Shown here: piece after piece, positions 10,241-20,829 of the stretch
Layout of the letters: every line of letters starts with the position of its first letter
Position numbering within the stretch: position 1 is the first letter of the stretch
Assembly: GCA_958450365.1 (NCBI GenBank)
Contig: CAUEEP010000134.1
Coordinates: 101,001 to 165,000, forward strand
Direction: 5' to 3'
Origin: Mesorhabditis belari
Taxonomy: Eukaryota; Nematoda; Chromadorea; Rhabditida; Rhabditidae
Length of the DNA: 64,000 bases
Program-made: the position numbers and the translations under genes
The notes under the pieces: model-generated
What the model saw: only the letters and a program-made list of their open reading frames with translations
Database searches by the model: none
Told to the model about the DNA's origin: nothing

Positions 10241-12086
10241 CACGGCTAAATCTCGAGACTAAAAGGGGGCTTGGTGGAAATCTCCTTTAGACTTTTAAAG
10301 TCAATTTTATCATTGAAGATTCAGGGAAGTAGTTTAATGCTAATTTTATCCAGTTACAGTACCCTGGGGGTACTGGTAGAATGAAATTTACATATTTGAA
10401 AACGTTGCCCTCGATTTCTAAAGCCAAATAAAGTTTTTAAGCTTCTGGGATGAATTCCGCAAATTTTTGAGGTCAATTTTTAAATTTGAGTGTATTTTTC
10501 GTAAATTCTAGAGATTGTAAAGAATTTGGTTGCTTGAAAAAGCGACTTGATTGAGCAGTTCAATCAGGAACAGTTCAATTTGACCAAAGCAGGATGTACA
10601 GGTCTTTACAGTCACCGTAACCCCCACAGTCTTTTTTGTCAAGCCCAGTACCCCTGTGCTATGCACTATAGCTACAGTATCCAATACTCCAGTACTCCAG
10701 AATGGCTATAGCACTTCTACAATACTGTCAGTGTACTCCAGTAAACAATTTTCAGTTCTAATCCAAGCCACGACGATCATGTTGCCGATCTCGATCGAGC
10801 GCTTGTACGCGACGCTGTACCCCGAAAAATACGATCACATTCATCAAGAATTTCCGATTCTTGGAATCTGTTTGTATATTTTGATTGTAAGCTTTCATTT
10901 TTAACATATTCAATTCGATCAATTTCATCAAAAATGTGCCTGCTTGAATCGAAGTGTACTTTGTGCTCACCGTAAACGCCGGCTTTCCCACGCAGCAGCA
11001 GCTAAATTCTATATAAAATAGAATGCTTAAAAAGCAAAAAATTCGATGCGCTAGAAGTTTCGCGTTTCGTCTCTGTTAGCAAAAAGTAAATTTTCGATTT
11101 TCATTTTTCACTGTGCCTTTTTGAAACAAAATTTTATCATTTTTTTGTTAAATTTTCAAATTTTTCTTTTTAAAACCTATCAAATATGTGATTTTTCTTG
11201 ATAATTTAAACAAATTTACACGATTTTTGATCTCTCAATCCCAATTATAGCTAGGTTTTTTGAATTTAAATTTTTTTTTTTTTTTTTTTTTTTGGTACAG
11301 ATTTCCTTCATTCCGATTGAAAAGTGGTAAAGAAATAAAAGAATTTTTAAAAAAAATGATAGAAAATAGGAAGTTTTCAATAGGATTTACATATAAATAA
11401 CATTTAATTTGAAGTATTTTTTGTGAAAAAAGCTTCCTCAAGGGACTTAATTTTAATTGTAAGCAAAAAATCGGGTACAGAAAATTTCACTAAAAATAAA
11501 CGAGTTTTCAATTTTCGTTTTTCTAAATCAAACAGTTTTCCCTTTTAAAAACTAGAAGTTTTCTAAACGGTGCACAATTTGGATTTTTTCACGATTTTCC
11601 TTCATATCTCGACTTCCAATTGTCAAATCGACTTGATATTGATTTTAAAATGATCCTCATTAAATATGGTTATAGAAAACCACAATTTACTTAGTACACA
11701 AAATCTCAGAACTGTTCCCTGGAAAGCGTTTTCTAAAGCGTGCTCCTTGGTGGATAAACTACCGTACCCTGAATCGAGTTCAAGGCTTTAAACTGTTAAT
11801 CTTAAGATAAAAATGCAACTATTTTCAGATTTTTCGTCGATCTGGAGCGCACAATAGAGTTCTAAAATGAAAAACTAGAGAAAACTGATCATTTTACATC
11901 CGTACCGTACCCCGAACCGAGTACAAGGCCTTAAAGTGGTAATTCAATCCTAAAAATCTAAATATTTTCAAATTTTTTGTCGATCTGGAGCGCACGGCAT
12001 TCAATCAACGGATTACTGTACCCTCATAGGTACTGTTTTCTAAAGCGTGCTCCTTGGTGGATAAACTACCGTACCCCGAATCGAAT

Positions 12087-12400
12087 GAGTCAGGGGGGAT
12101 AGTAATTTTCCCCCCTACGCCTCCCCTGTGCCACGGTGGAAGCCGGGGGGTCACTCGGCTAGGGTTTACCCCGGGAGCCGCGCCTTACCATGGTGTATCC
12201 TTCCAACCGACGCAAGCACGCCGCACCATGGGATTTTACCGAGTCTTTTTCTGAGTCAGAGTCATCTTTTTCTGAGTCTCAGGCCGGGACCCAGCCCTGC
12301 CATGATGCTGAACAAGAATTTGTGCTTTATATCGCCCCCATAGCACGTCGGCTGCCAGAAAGGGGTCGAGTAGGAGGACCGGCTGAGAACCCACACCCAG
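12087..12400 (+). repeat. GC-rich dispersed repeat, copy 2
   Basis: Copy in the second tandem unit. The preceding flank is shorter than in copy 1 (a deletion joins CCGAATCGA directly to ATGAGTCAGGGG), and about 25 bp of GAGTC-like sequence is added near 12250. Confidence 0.6.
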
Positions 12401-12431
12401 GGGAATACAATTTTAAAATATAGGAAGCAGT

Positions 12432-12467
12432 ATGAGTCTTCTAGGTATTGTAGAAAGCACTATATCG
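12432..12467 (+). repeat. Solitary unit of the 4763-5740 minisatellite, second copy
   Basis: Same single unit as at 8295, carried in duplication copy B. Confidence 0.85.
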
Positions 12468-12814
12468 TAAGGACTTAAAAACGATTACACATCAGATCCC
12501 AGGTACATTTGAACAATTCTTCCTTCAATTTTGGCTTCAAACATCACCTGCCTCTTTTCTAATAATTCTATTTTTCACTCATTTTTTTCTCATTTCTTTT
12601 CCGTTTTCAGAAATTCTTTACTTCATCATTTTCAAAGTTTACTTAATAATTTAGAAATAAATTAGAGATTTGCTGAAGAAATGAGTAAATTGGAGATTTT
12701 GATGGGGTTAATTAAGGCTTTGAATGCTTTTTTTGGTTCAATTTTCAAGCTCTCTTGTATAGTTTTGTTCATTTTCTCAATTCATTTTGTTCATCAGATA
12801 GGTTTCTGAAGATT

Positions 12815-12823
12815 TCTCTACAG
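12815..12823 (+). promoter_or_regulatory. Splice acceptor next to the chemoreceptor ATG (copy B), possible trans-splice site
   Basis: TCTCTACAG is followed by AAA and the ATG at 12827, as in copy A. Confidence 0.45.
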
Positions 12824-12826
12824 AAA

Positions 12827-15800
12827 ATGGAGAACACGACGGAAATTTTCGCGCCAACGGAGAAGCCCAAGTATTTCGCCGTAAAAGCGGTTTTTATTTT
12901 AAGGGTGAGGGTTGTTTTTGTGAAAAGATTTGATTTAAAGATTGCTTTTTTTTTACGGTATTTATTCCAGAATTGGATTACGGTATTCAGGTATTCAGTT
13001 TACGGTATTCAGTGTAGAATCGCTATTCGATCCAGATGAGCTGGATTACGGTATTCAGCGTAGCTTAAATTACTCGGCCTTGAATAAGGTATTCAGTCGA
13101 CGTTAGCTGGATTACGGTATTTATTCTAGAGTGGGTATTCAGTCTAGATTAGCTGGATTACGGTATTTAGTATAGAATGGGTATTCAGTATTCTGGATCG
13201 GTCTAGATTAGCTGGATTACAGTATTTAGTCTAGAATTGGTTTTTGTTAGCAATAAAGCTATCGTAATGAAACTGTTTCCTTAAAAACCTTAGAAACTTA
13301 GAAAAAGTTACATCAATTCTTTTGCCTCAGGATTAGGGACTCAAGACTTTTGACTCCGGATCCAGATCCAGCATACAAAGAAGAAAAAGATCACTACAGT
13401 ACTATGAACTATCTATTGGAGTGTCGCTTAGTCATCGTTTTGTTCTTTATGTTTGTGTAGAGGTCTAGATTCGAATTCGGACATCTCTGACATCTAGAGT
13501 AGCCATCTAGAGTAGTAAAGCAGGCTCAGGACCTGAATTATGATCAGAACTTGTCCACAAAATGTTCAGAAATGCTCAGAACTTGTCCACAAAATTTCTC
13601 TGAGTTAGCCAGAAAGCTAGCTTAAGCCAAATCTAGCTTAAGCTCTGTTGAATAGAAAGCAATTGGATCCGTGTGGCAATTAGAGTGTGTTATTGCCACA
13701 CGGATCCAATCGCCTCGCGAGTAATGCCTTTATTTAAAACGCATGCCTAGCAAAGATCTTCTCGGATCCAACATTGCTAGATCTTCTCGGAAGCTGGCAG
13801 CATTACTAGATCCTCTCGGAATGCTAAATTTATCTAAATTTAGCTAAATGCATTGGTAGACCTGTTGAATTTCGCAAAACGAAAGTTTACTAAATTTAGT
13901 AAAACTTGATCCATCAAAAAGTTGAAGCAAATCATTAAAATAATCGAAATTACATTTTTAGATAGGCGAATGTTTATTTTGCCCAATCCTGCTGGCTTTT
14001 GTCATTGTTTATGTTCGGATTCTCAGGTCAAAAATGGTAAGTTCAGAAGTTTCAGAAGTTTCGATTCGTTAACGAGATCGCAGCTAAAGATCTGGCCTTT
14101 CCATCAACATCTTTTCAACATTTATCAGCCTTTTTTCCAGTTCTGCCATCCGAATCTCCGTTTCTTGTTAATCATTCAACCAATTCTTCATTGGACAGTG
14201 ATTCTCATAAATGTCATCTACAACATTCTTCAAATGTACAATTTTAAGTTGAGTGAGACGATCGAGGATATTTTTAGCAATTTATCCGATTGTTGTGAGT
14301 TTTATGTAAATTTTTATTTTAATATAGGTGAATCGAAAGATCTAACGATCGTAAGAACTCACTTTCATTGGCTATTATGATCCACCATTGATAGTGCGCG
14401 GGAGCTTGTACCAGATAAAGTACTGAACTAGAATATAGTTCTATGATAACTCTATGAGGACTTAAAAACGATTGAAATTCAAATCCCAGATAGATTTGAA
14501 CAATTTCCGTCAATTTAGGCTTCAAATATTTCAGTATCGGTGAATCTAAAGATCAAACGATCGTAAGGACTAACTTTCATTGGTAATTATGATACTTGAC
14601 CATTGATAGTGCGCGGGAGCTTGTAGCAGATAAAGTACTGAAATAGAATATAGTTCTATGTTAAGATACTATTATATTTAAGGTTTTGACCAAAAAGCAA
14701 AATGTTTGACTGGGGGCGGATTCGAACCCTCAATCACTTGCATCCGGTGCTAGCACGCTAACCGCTCGGCCACCAACCGCCGCGCGAAGGGGGCTAGATT
14801 TCGCGACTAAAAGGGGGCTTGGGGGAAATCTCCTTTAGACTTTTAAAGTCGATTTTCTCATTGAAAGTTTCAAAGATTCAGAGAAGTAGTTTAATACTAA
14901 TTTTATCCAGTTACAGTACCCCGGGGGGTACCGGTAGAATGAAATTAGCATATTTAAAAACGTTGCCCTCGATTTCTAAAGCCACATACAGTTTTTTAAG
15001 CTTTAAATCTCATCTGGGATCAATTGCGCAAATTTTTGAGATCAATTTTTGAAATTTGAGTGTATTTTTCGTAAATTCTATATCTTGGAAAGAATTTTGT
15101 TTTCTTGAAAAAGCGACTTGATTGAGCGAAACAGTTCAATCTGAGGATGTACAGATCTCAAGCAGGATGTACAGATCTTTAGCCGCCGCCGTAACCCCCA
15201 CAGTCTTGTTTGTCGGGCCCAGTACCCCTGTGCTATGCACTATAGCTACGGTATCCAATGCTCCAGTGCTCCAGAATGGCTATAGCACTCCTACAGTACT
15301 GTCGGCCTACTCCAGTAAACAATTTCCAGTTCTAATCCAAGCCACGACGATCATGTTGCCGATCTCGATCGAGCGCTTGTATGCGACGCTGTACCCCGAA
15401 AAATACGATCACATTCATCAAGAATTTCCGATTCTCGGAATCTGTTTGTATATTTTGATTGTAAGCTTTCATTTTTAACATATTCAATTCGATTTTTTAG
15501 GCTTTAATCGCTTTCATTTTGTGTGCTCTCAGAGATTTACGTAAGTTTATTGAAAATCAGATTTCTTAGTAACAAGAGCTGTTGGATGCGACCAAATGGG
15601 ATAAGCCATTGACCATTCAAAGCAGAATTCCACTGATTCCGTTTCTGTAAACATAAAATTCAGGTCTAATAAAGTTTTTCCAAAAAGGAATCGAACTCGA
15701 CCAGAAAAAAGGATTGCTCGTTTTGTACGCAAGCCTCTTATCCACTAGACCATCCGCCCACGCTGAGCCCCTTTGAGAAAGTCATTATAAAGGCATCCCT

Positions 15801-18800
15801 CAAAATTCTCGCCTTTTCTCCCTAAAACTTTAAAGACGTATAACTTTTTATAGAAAGCGATTTGACAAAAACGGAAATCAGATTCGGAATCAGCGTGAAA
15901 TTCTACGTTAAAAAGTCTTTGAAAAGTCAGAACTTTGCAGCTACAATACTCCTAAAACCCTTCAGTCTGTATAGTGAACAAATAGTCTAATATCTCTTGA
16001 AATCTGCATAACCCAGACATCAACTACAGTATCATTAGACTATAATGGGTACTGTATGACTGTAAAGAGTACTGTAGCTGTATTACTGTAACCCTACAAT
16101 CCTTAGAGTGCTCTACAGTACCCGTTGATCTGCACAGGATTGGTTAAAATATCAAACCGATCAACTCAAGCTTAGAATTGAAGTCAAATTTCAGACATTA
16201 CTGTCGCTGAGCACAGCTATTTGGTGATTTTAATTCTTTTCACTCTAGCTGCTATATTTTTCCTTGTCCTACCGTATACCTCGAGGCGATTGTTCAAAGA
16301 AACAGTGAAAATGAGAGACTGTACAGTTTCGGCAAGGTAAACATTTCATTTTCAAAGTCTAATGGATTTTTTTTTCAAAAAATAGACAATCAGTAAGAAC
16401 TAGAAGATCAGTAAGAACTAAGAACCAAAAAAAAAACTAGAAGAACAGGAACAGGAACAGGAACAGGATAAGACCTCCCCCCAAGATGACAACAAGGTTT
16501 TGAGACGAGTTGTGAGACGGCACAGGTAAAACTTGTTGTCATCTTGGGGGGAGGTCTGGATGGATGTTACAACTTTGATGAGAAAGAACTTTCGGCACTC
16601 AACAAGGTCTTCGCCAGGCCTGATAGAACCTGATAGTTGGAAAGTCTTGTCTAACAGGAAATTTAATAATAAACCAATCAATCTATAGGCAAGGTAAACA
16701 TTTCATTTTCAAAGTCTGATCAATTTTTTTATAAAAAATAGACAATCAGTAAGAAAATTCGGGTTTTCTCAAGGGAAATCCGGGTTTTCTTGGTTTATTC
16801 CAATTAGTAGCTGTGTATTTTTAATGCTAAATTGTAACCAAACTTGTGCAAGAATGGAATAACAGTATTTTAGAAAATTTAAGAAGGGAATAAGGATGGT
16901 TCATCTTGAGAGATTACGGTAGCTTTTCTGGGAAGAGCATCGTGTAGAAAATGATCGTATTCATGTTCTAGCGCTCTAGAAAATAACGGTACTCATATTC
17001 TAGACCCTAGAGTCTTTAAACTAGGTAAACTAGTTCTTTTTTTTTTTTAAAGCTTTGAAGTCGAGATGTCAAAATGAAACAAGAATTCCTTGGATTTACT
17101 TTAATGCTTTCAAATTTCCCTAAAACTAGCTTAGCTCTTGTGTTTTTATTGAATAACTTCTAGTGAAGATATTGAATAAGGTATTGAATAGTAAGGTTTT
17201 GAAAGGTCTTTAATAACTTCTAGATATTGTAAAAGTATTGAAGAATTTCTAGATATCAAACAGCAGAAAATCTTCGCTCAGCACATCTCCTTAAATACAT
17301 TTCTGCCTGGAAAACGTTGACGAATTTCCTCTCTCTTGGCCTTTATTATTATTGTTTTGAGATCGAGTATTATTATTTTGAATTTACGACACAATTATAT
17401 TATTATTGGACAATTCTACAGGTACTGTAGGGTTACGATCGACTTGTACAGTTTTCTCAAAGGTCTATTATCAGTTACTGGTAGTTAGAATAGGACTTAG
17501 GAGATCCAGTAGCTCTTGCTTGCTATAACTTGAGCTCTAAAACTTAACCAAGGCCTTGGCCTAGGAGAATAGGACCAATTCTTTACCGTAACCCTTTCCT
17601 ATTTCACATTAAACATCAATCTAAATTTCTTTTTTAGATTTTTTTTCAAATGCTTTTAACGACGTGTGTACATGAAGTTCTTCGACAAGAATTAAAAAAA
17701 CTAATGGGCAGTTATAAGTCTGTAATCTTTGAGGAAAAACCTGAGGTTTGTTTGAGTACAAATTTTGATTTAAGTAATAATTGATAGGTTCAAAAAAAAG
17801 AAAACTCAAGATTTTGATGAAAATGAGAAAATCATTGGGATTCTGGGAACAGGGAAACATTTCATAAATTGATGAAATAAAACAGGGATCCAGTAGCTCT
17901 TGCTTGCTAAACTTTAGCTCAAAAACTTAACCAAGGCTTAGGCCTGGCTCGTCAGCTGACTCATTACCAAACTAAAAGCCAGAAATGTACGAAACTGATC
18001 CAGTAGGGTACACGAAACAGCAAAAATAAATGTTTTGGTGAAAATCAAAAAAACCGAATCCTAAAAATTCTAGTGTGATATCCAGATAGAAGAAAAAATG
18101 AGATTAAAACAAAATAACTCTAAGCTGTCTATAAATTAGCTCTGCAAAGAGTTTGCGATTATTTCGAAAAATTGGCAAGAGCAATTCGACTTATAATTCG
18201 TTTTTGCTTCTATCTGGATATCACACTAGAATTATTAGGGTTCGGATTTTTGATTTTCATCAAAATATCTTTGTACTCGATGTGCCGTCCGTGTCTTAGT
18301 CGGCTGATCGACTGAGCTATCCCGGGTTCGCTTCCAAGATCGAATTAGTGCAGAATTTACGACTAGAATGTAATAACATGACCTGAATTCGATCATGGCC
18401 ATCATAATGACCATCATAATGCCCATGCTTCAGCGTGATTGAAGGAGGCTGAGTCTGGCTCTGATCTGGTCGAAAATCGATTTTTAAAGTTTTTTTTTTA
18501 AAATCAATTTAATTAAGGAAAATCGCTTGATTTCAGTTGCGATCAATTATCGGCGAGATATTTAAGGTTTGGATCAGAAAGCAAAACGTCTGAGCGGAGG
18601 GATTCGAACCCCCGACCATTTGCACCCGGTGCTAGCGTCCTCACCGTTCCGCCACCACACACAGGCTGGAAGGGCTAGATTTTGAGAGGAAAAGGGGGCT
18701 TGGGGGAAATCTCCTTTAGACTTTTAAAGTCGATTTTATCATTTGGCCTGAGGCCCTGGCTGGATCTGGCTGGATCTGGCTGGATCTGGCCTGATCTGGC

Positions 18801-19041
18801 TGGATCTGGCCCTGATCTGGTCCGGAAAATCTATTTTTTAGCCAATTTAATTAAGGAAAATCCTTTGATTTCAGTTGCGATCAATTATCGGCGAGAAGAT
18901 GAACTTTTCAGCGCACGAGGAACGCGAGAAATATTTCCAAATGTACGCCGATTCGTGGGGAGTGGATACGGTGAAGGTGGGAAAGTTTTGGAAATGATTT
19001 CATTCAAATTCCCTTTTTAGTCAAAGATGCCACTTCCATGA
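12827..19041 (+). CDS. Serpentine chemoreceptor of the nematode Sra superfamily (Sre/Srab-like), 339 aa
   Basis: Ten exons: 12827-12904, 13962-14036, 14141-14294, 15330-15460, 15501-15540, 16195-16336, 17253-17421, 17638-17745, 18875-18976, 19021-19041. They sum to 1020 nt with consistent phases. Landmarks: TM1 GECLFCPILLAFVIVYVRIL; HPNLRFLL then TM2; LSDCFLIQATTIMLPISIER, with the conserved ER[LY].AT after TM3; TM4 across exons 4-5; TM5 SYLVILILFTLAAIFFLVLP; the family motif ARYQTAENLRSAHLLK before TM6; TM7 across exons 7-8; and the C-terminal EKYFQMYADSWG. Such receptors sit in the cilia of sensory neurons and detect odours or pheromones through G proteins; the ligand is unknown. The length of about 340 aa fits the family. 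The last intron could be unspliced, in which case the protein ends in VGKFWK at 18997. By eye I cannot choose between the Sre, Srab and Sra subfamilies. Confidence 0.88.
12950..13240 (+). repeat. Irregular repeat of GGATTACGGTATTCAG-like units
   Basis: Many variants of GCTGGATTACGGTATTCAG fill the first intron of the copy B gene. They are absent from copy A, so they arose or expanded after the duplication. Confidence 0.8.
14700..14790 (-). repeat. tRNA-derived SINE-like element, copy 2
   Basis: Counterpart of 10150-10240 in the second tandem unit. Reverse strand: GGTGGCCGAGCGGTTAGCG (A-box) and GGTTCGAATCC (B-box). Confidence 0.7.
15625..15905 (-). repeat. Foldback element with tRNA-like core, copy 1
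   Basis: The arms are GAATTCCACTGATTCCGTTT (left) and the roughly complementary ATTCGGAATCAGCGTGAAAT (right). Between them the reverse strand carries a tRNA-like segment, GGATGGTCTAGTGGATAAGA ... GTCGAGTTCGATTCC. It lies in the chemoreceptor intron 15541-16194. Related elements with different tRNA-like cores are at 41213-41810 and 55275-55545. Confidence 0.65.
16400..16687. repeat. Hairpin insertion flanked by a 68-bp duplication of an exon-intron border
   Basis: The insertion contains the inverted pair AGACCTCCCCCCAAGATGAC / GTCATCTTGGGGGGAGGTCT (16471-16556) and a GGAACA repeat. It is bracketed by 16331-16399 and 16688-16755, near-identical direct copies that begin with the end of exon 6 and its donor (GGCAAGGTAAACATTTCATT). 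A related hairpin is at 50306-50394. Confidence 0.75.
18559..18842 (-). repeat. tRNA-derived SINE-like insertion flanked by a 54-bp duplication of an intron-exon border
   Basis: Third copy of the SINE-like unit: on the reverse strand GGTGGCGGAACGGTGAGGAC and GGTTCGAATCCCTCC. The flanks 18505-18558 and 18843-18896 are direct copies of the acceptor plus the start of exon 9 (TTTCAG then TTGCGATCAATTATCGGCGA). The insertion also holds a CTGGCTGGAT tandem repeat (18755-18815). Only the downstream acceptor copy leads into the full exon 9 frame. Confidence 0.75.
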
Positions 19042-19089
19042 TGATTCGAAAAGAAAAGCTTTAGCAACATTGACTTTTATCAAATCATG

Positions 19090-19095
19090 AATAAA
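19090..19095 (+). terminator. Candidate poly(A) signal of the chemoreceptor gene
   Basis: AATAAA about 50 nt after the stop at 19039-19041, at a usual distance for nematode 3' ends. Confidence 0.5.
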
Positions 19096-19625
19096 ATCGA
19101 GAAACATAGAGATTGGAATTTATGAAAGAATACAAAGTTGCATCTGAAATCCCCGTGACTTTACCATGCCTTAATTCACCATGGATTTCTTTCATTTTTT
19201 GCAGATTTCCAGACAAACCGAAAATAGGATGACCAAACCTATTGTCAATGTCAAAAGCAAATTTGGACAACATCAAATCTGGCTTGTTGCCGCGAGGATC
19301 GTTAGCTGTAGAGGAACGAGAACGATAAAAAAACGTTCAAATTCTTTTGCTTAATTTTTCCAGCTTAGTCAACCCAAATTTTTGTTTGTTTGATTGTGTT
19401 TTGTTTTTGAATCAGCTATCATACTTGATTAATTCAAAAGATTAAAGCTTTCTGTTTCTTTTTTTGCATTTTTCTTTGTTTTAATGTCTTGTCGTCATAT
19501 TTTTTAAAAATAATATTGCTGTTATAAAGTTATTTAATTAACTTAGTCAGATTTCAATCCGAAGAAAAAGTTTATTTTAATAGAAGCGCAGCCTCCAATA
19601 GTTACTAATTAAATTTGGTTGGTTA

Positions 19626-19891
19626 CCGTAAATACTGTAATAGTACCCACCCCCCTCGTACAGTCGCGTAGTCGCAAATGTTTTTTAGTATTTCATTTTT
19701 TTGCAAAGCACCCGTACTTTCAAAAAATGCGTCTTTAGTATCAAAAAATAGCTGAAATTCAGGGCTATTTTTTGATACCTAAACGAGCATTGTAGCATAA
19801 ACCAGTGTCGAGAAAAACTCGTTCAAAGCTAGAGCTACGCAACACTCCGCACCGTCATTATGGGGGTGCTGTACTATTACAGTATTTACGG
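19626..19891. repeat. MITE-like inverted-repeat element
   Basis: Terminal inverted repeats CCGTAAATACTGTAATAGTA / TACTATTACAGTATTTACGG, plus an internal inverted pair around AAAAAATAGC. A partial right half recurs at 20020-20094. The rest of 19042-20829 shows only short repeats (an ATTCAAAAGCTCTTTGGGTTGAG repeat near 20585-20670) and no gene. Confidence 0.75.
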
Positions 19892-20829
19892 TGGGTTGTT
19901 CTAAAGGGTTTTTCTAGTTGGGCTAGGCTGGCACTGACCCTAACCTAAATCTAGCCTGAACTTGGTCTGGAGCCTGGTCCAGGCCAGGATCTTGATTAAG
20001 CCTGGACCTGGGCCTAAGCCTAAAACTCGTTCAAAGCTAGACTACGCAACGCTCCGCACCGTCATTATGGGGAGGGGGTACTATTACAGTATTTACGTTA
20101 GGTCATTCATTAGGGTGCGACCAGCTTTAACCTTTAATCAACGATGATTCTGCTTAAAAAAGGCTGAATAGCACAAAAGGTTAAAAGGGTTTTCCCAAAG
20201 AACACATAGTATCCGACATAAGATTAATGCTCTTGAGAAGAGTACAGATCGAATTGATGGTGAAACAAATGTTAGTAAAATCAGTATCTCTACAATGTTA
20301 AACCAGTTATCTAAACAGGATTTAAAACCTGAAGGGTAGCATAAAGTAAAGTGAATCTATAACGTCACTGTTTATTAGTACAAAACCAGAATGCAACAAT
20401 ACCCATTACAAAAACAGCATGCGCCTTAAAAAAAAAACAACAAAGTCCCCCCGAAAGAAAGCAAAAGCCACCTGTAAACCAAAAAAAAATAATTTTGGGA
20501 AGGGAGAAAAAGACAAAAAAATGCGACGCGAATAATTGCAAAATAGGAACGCAAATAGGAAGGAAACGGACGCGACCATTCACAAAAGATTCAAAAGCTC
20601 TCTGGGTTGAGGGTAGATTCAAAAGCTTTTTGAGTTGAGAGAAGATTCAAAAGCTCTTTGGGTTGAGAGATGTTCGGATACATGTTCTCTCGGGCAAGTT
20701 TCGCTAAAATTGTTTGCGTTTTTGAGATGAATGACCCAGTTTCCTTTTTCGCGTTGTTAAGAAACGCAAAAACCCAAGTAAACCTGCCCGGCAAACTGGG
20801 CCTCAAGAATGTTGGTTTAGTTGAGTTTT

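Larger units (their letters stand above)
8676..10886 (+). pseudogene. Chemoreceptor 5' half, duplicated copy (exons 1-4 only)
   Basis: Exons 8676-8753, 9604-9678, 9793-9946 and 10756-10886 are the counterparts of exons 1-4 of the gene at 12827-19041. All four are intact, start with MENTTEIFAPTEKPKYFAVK, and keep their splice sites and phases. They encode the N terminus, TM1 (GECLLCPILLAFVIVYVRIL), TM2 (FLLIIQPILHWTVILINVIY), TM3 and the IERLYATLYPEKYD loop into TM4. Differences from copy B are few (for example CLL for CLF, KSKM for RSKM, FELSETIEDV for FKLSETIEDI). Exons 5-10 are absent: the duplication ends in the following intron. Alone it is a truncated gene. However, exon 4 ends in phase 0 in both copies, so splicing over copy B exons 1-4 to exon 5 (15501) would give a full receptor. 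Confidence 0.85.
6573..10919 (+). repeat. Tandem segmental duplication, copy A (4.3 kb)
   Basis: From ATTTCATCAAAAATGTGCCT near 6573 to GTAAGCTTTCATTTTTAACA near 10887 the sequence is repeated, mostly at high identity, as copy B. The junction is at about 10919, where copy A stops inside the intron after chemoreceptor exon 4 and the unit starts again. The unit carries about 2 kb of upstream sequence plus chemoreceptor exons 1-4. Copy-specific differences are mainly repeats: TTAGGC-like tracts in A, GGTATTCAG-like repeats in B. Confidence 0.93.
10920..15484 (+). repeat. Tandem segmental duplication, copy B (4.6 kb)
   Basis: Second copy of the 6573-10919 unit. It runs into the unique downstream part of the chemoreceptor gene (exon 5 at 15501). 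Exon sequences of A and B differ at only a few positions, while the spacers differ by several indels and repeat tracts. Confidence 0.93.

Noticed and set aside
18262..18345. tRNA-like segment (GGATAGCTCAGTCGATCAGC on the - strand)
   Set aside because: An A-box-like part is visible but no B-box at the right distance on that strand; too weak to list as a tRNA or SINE.
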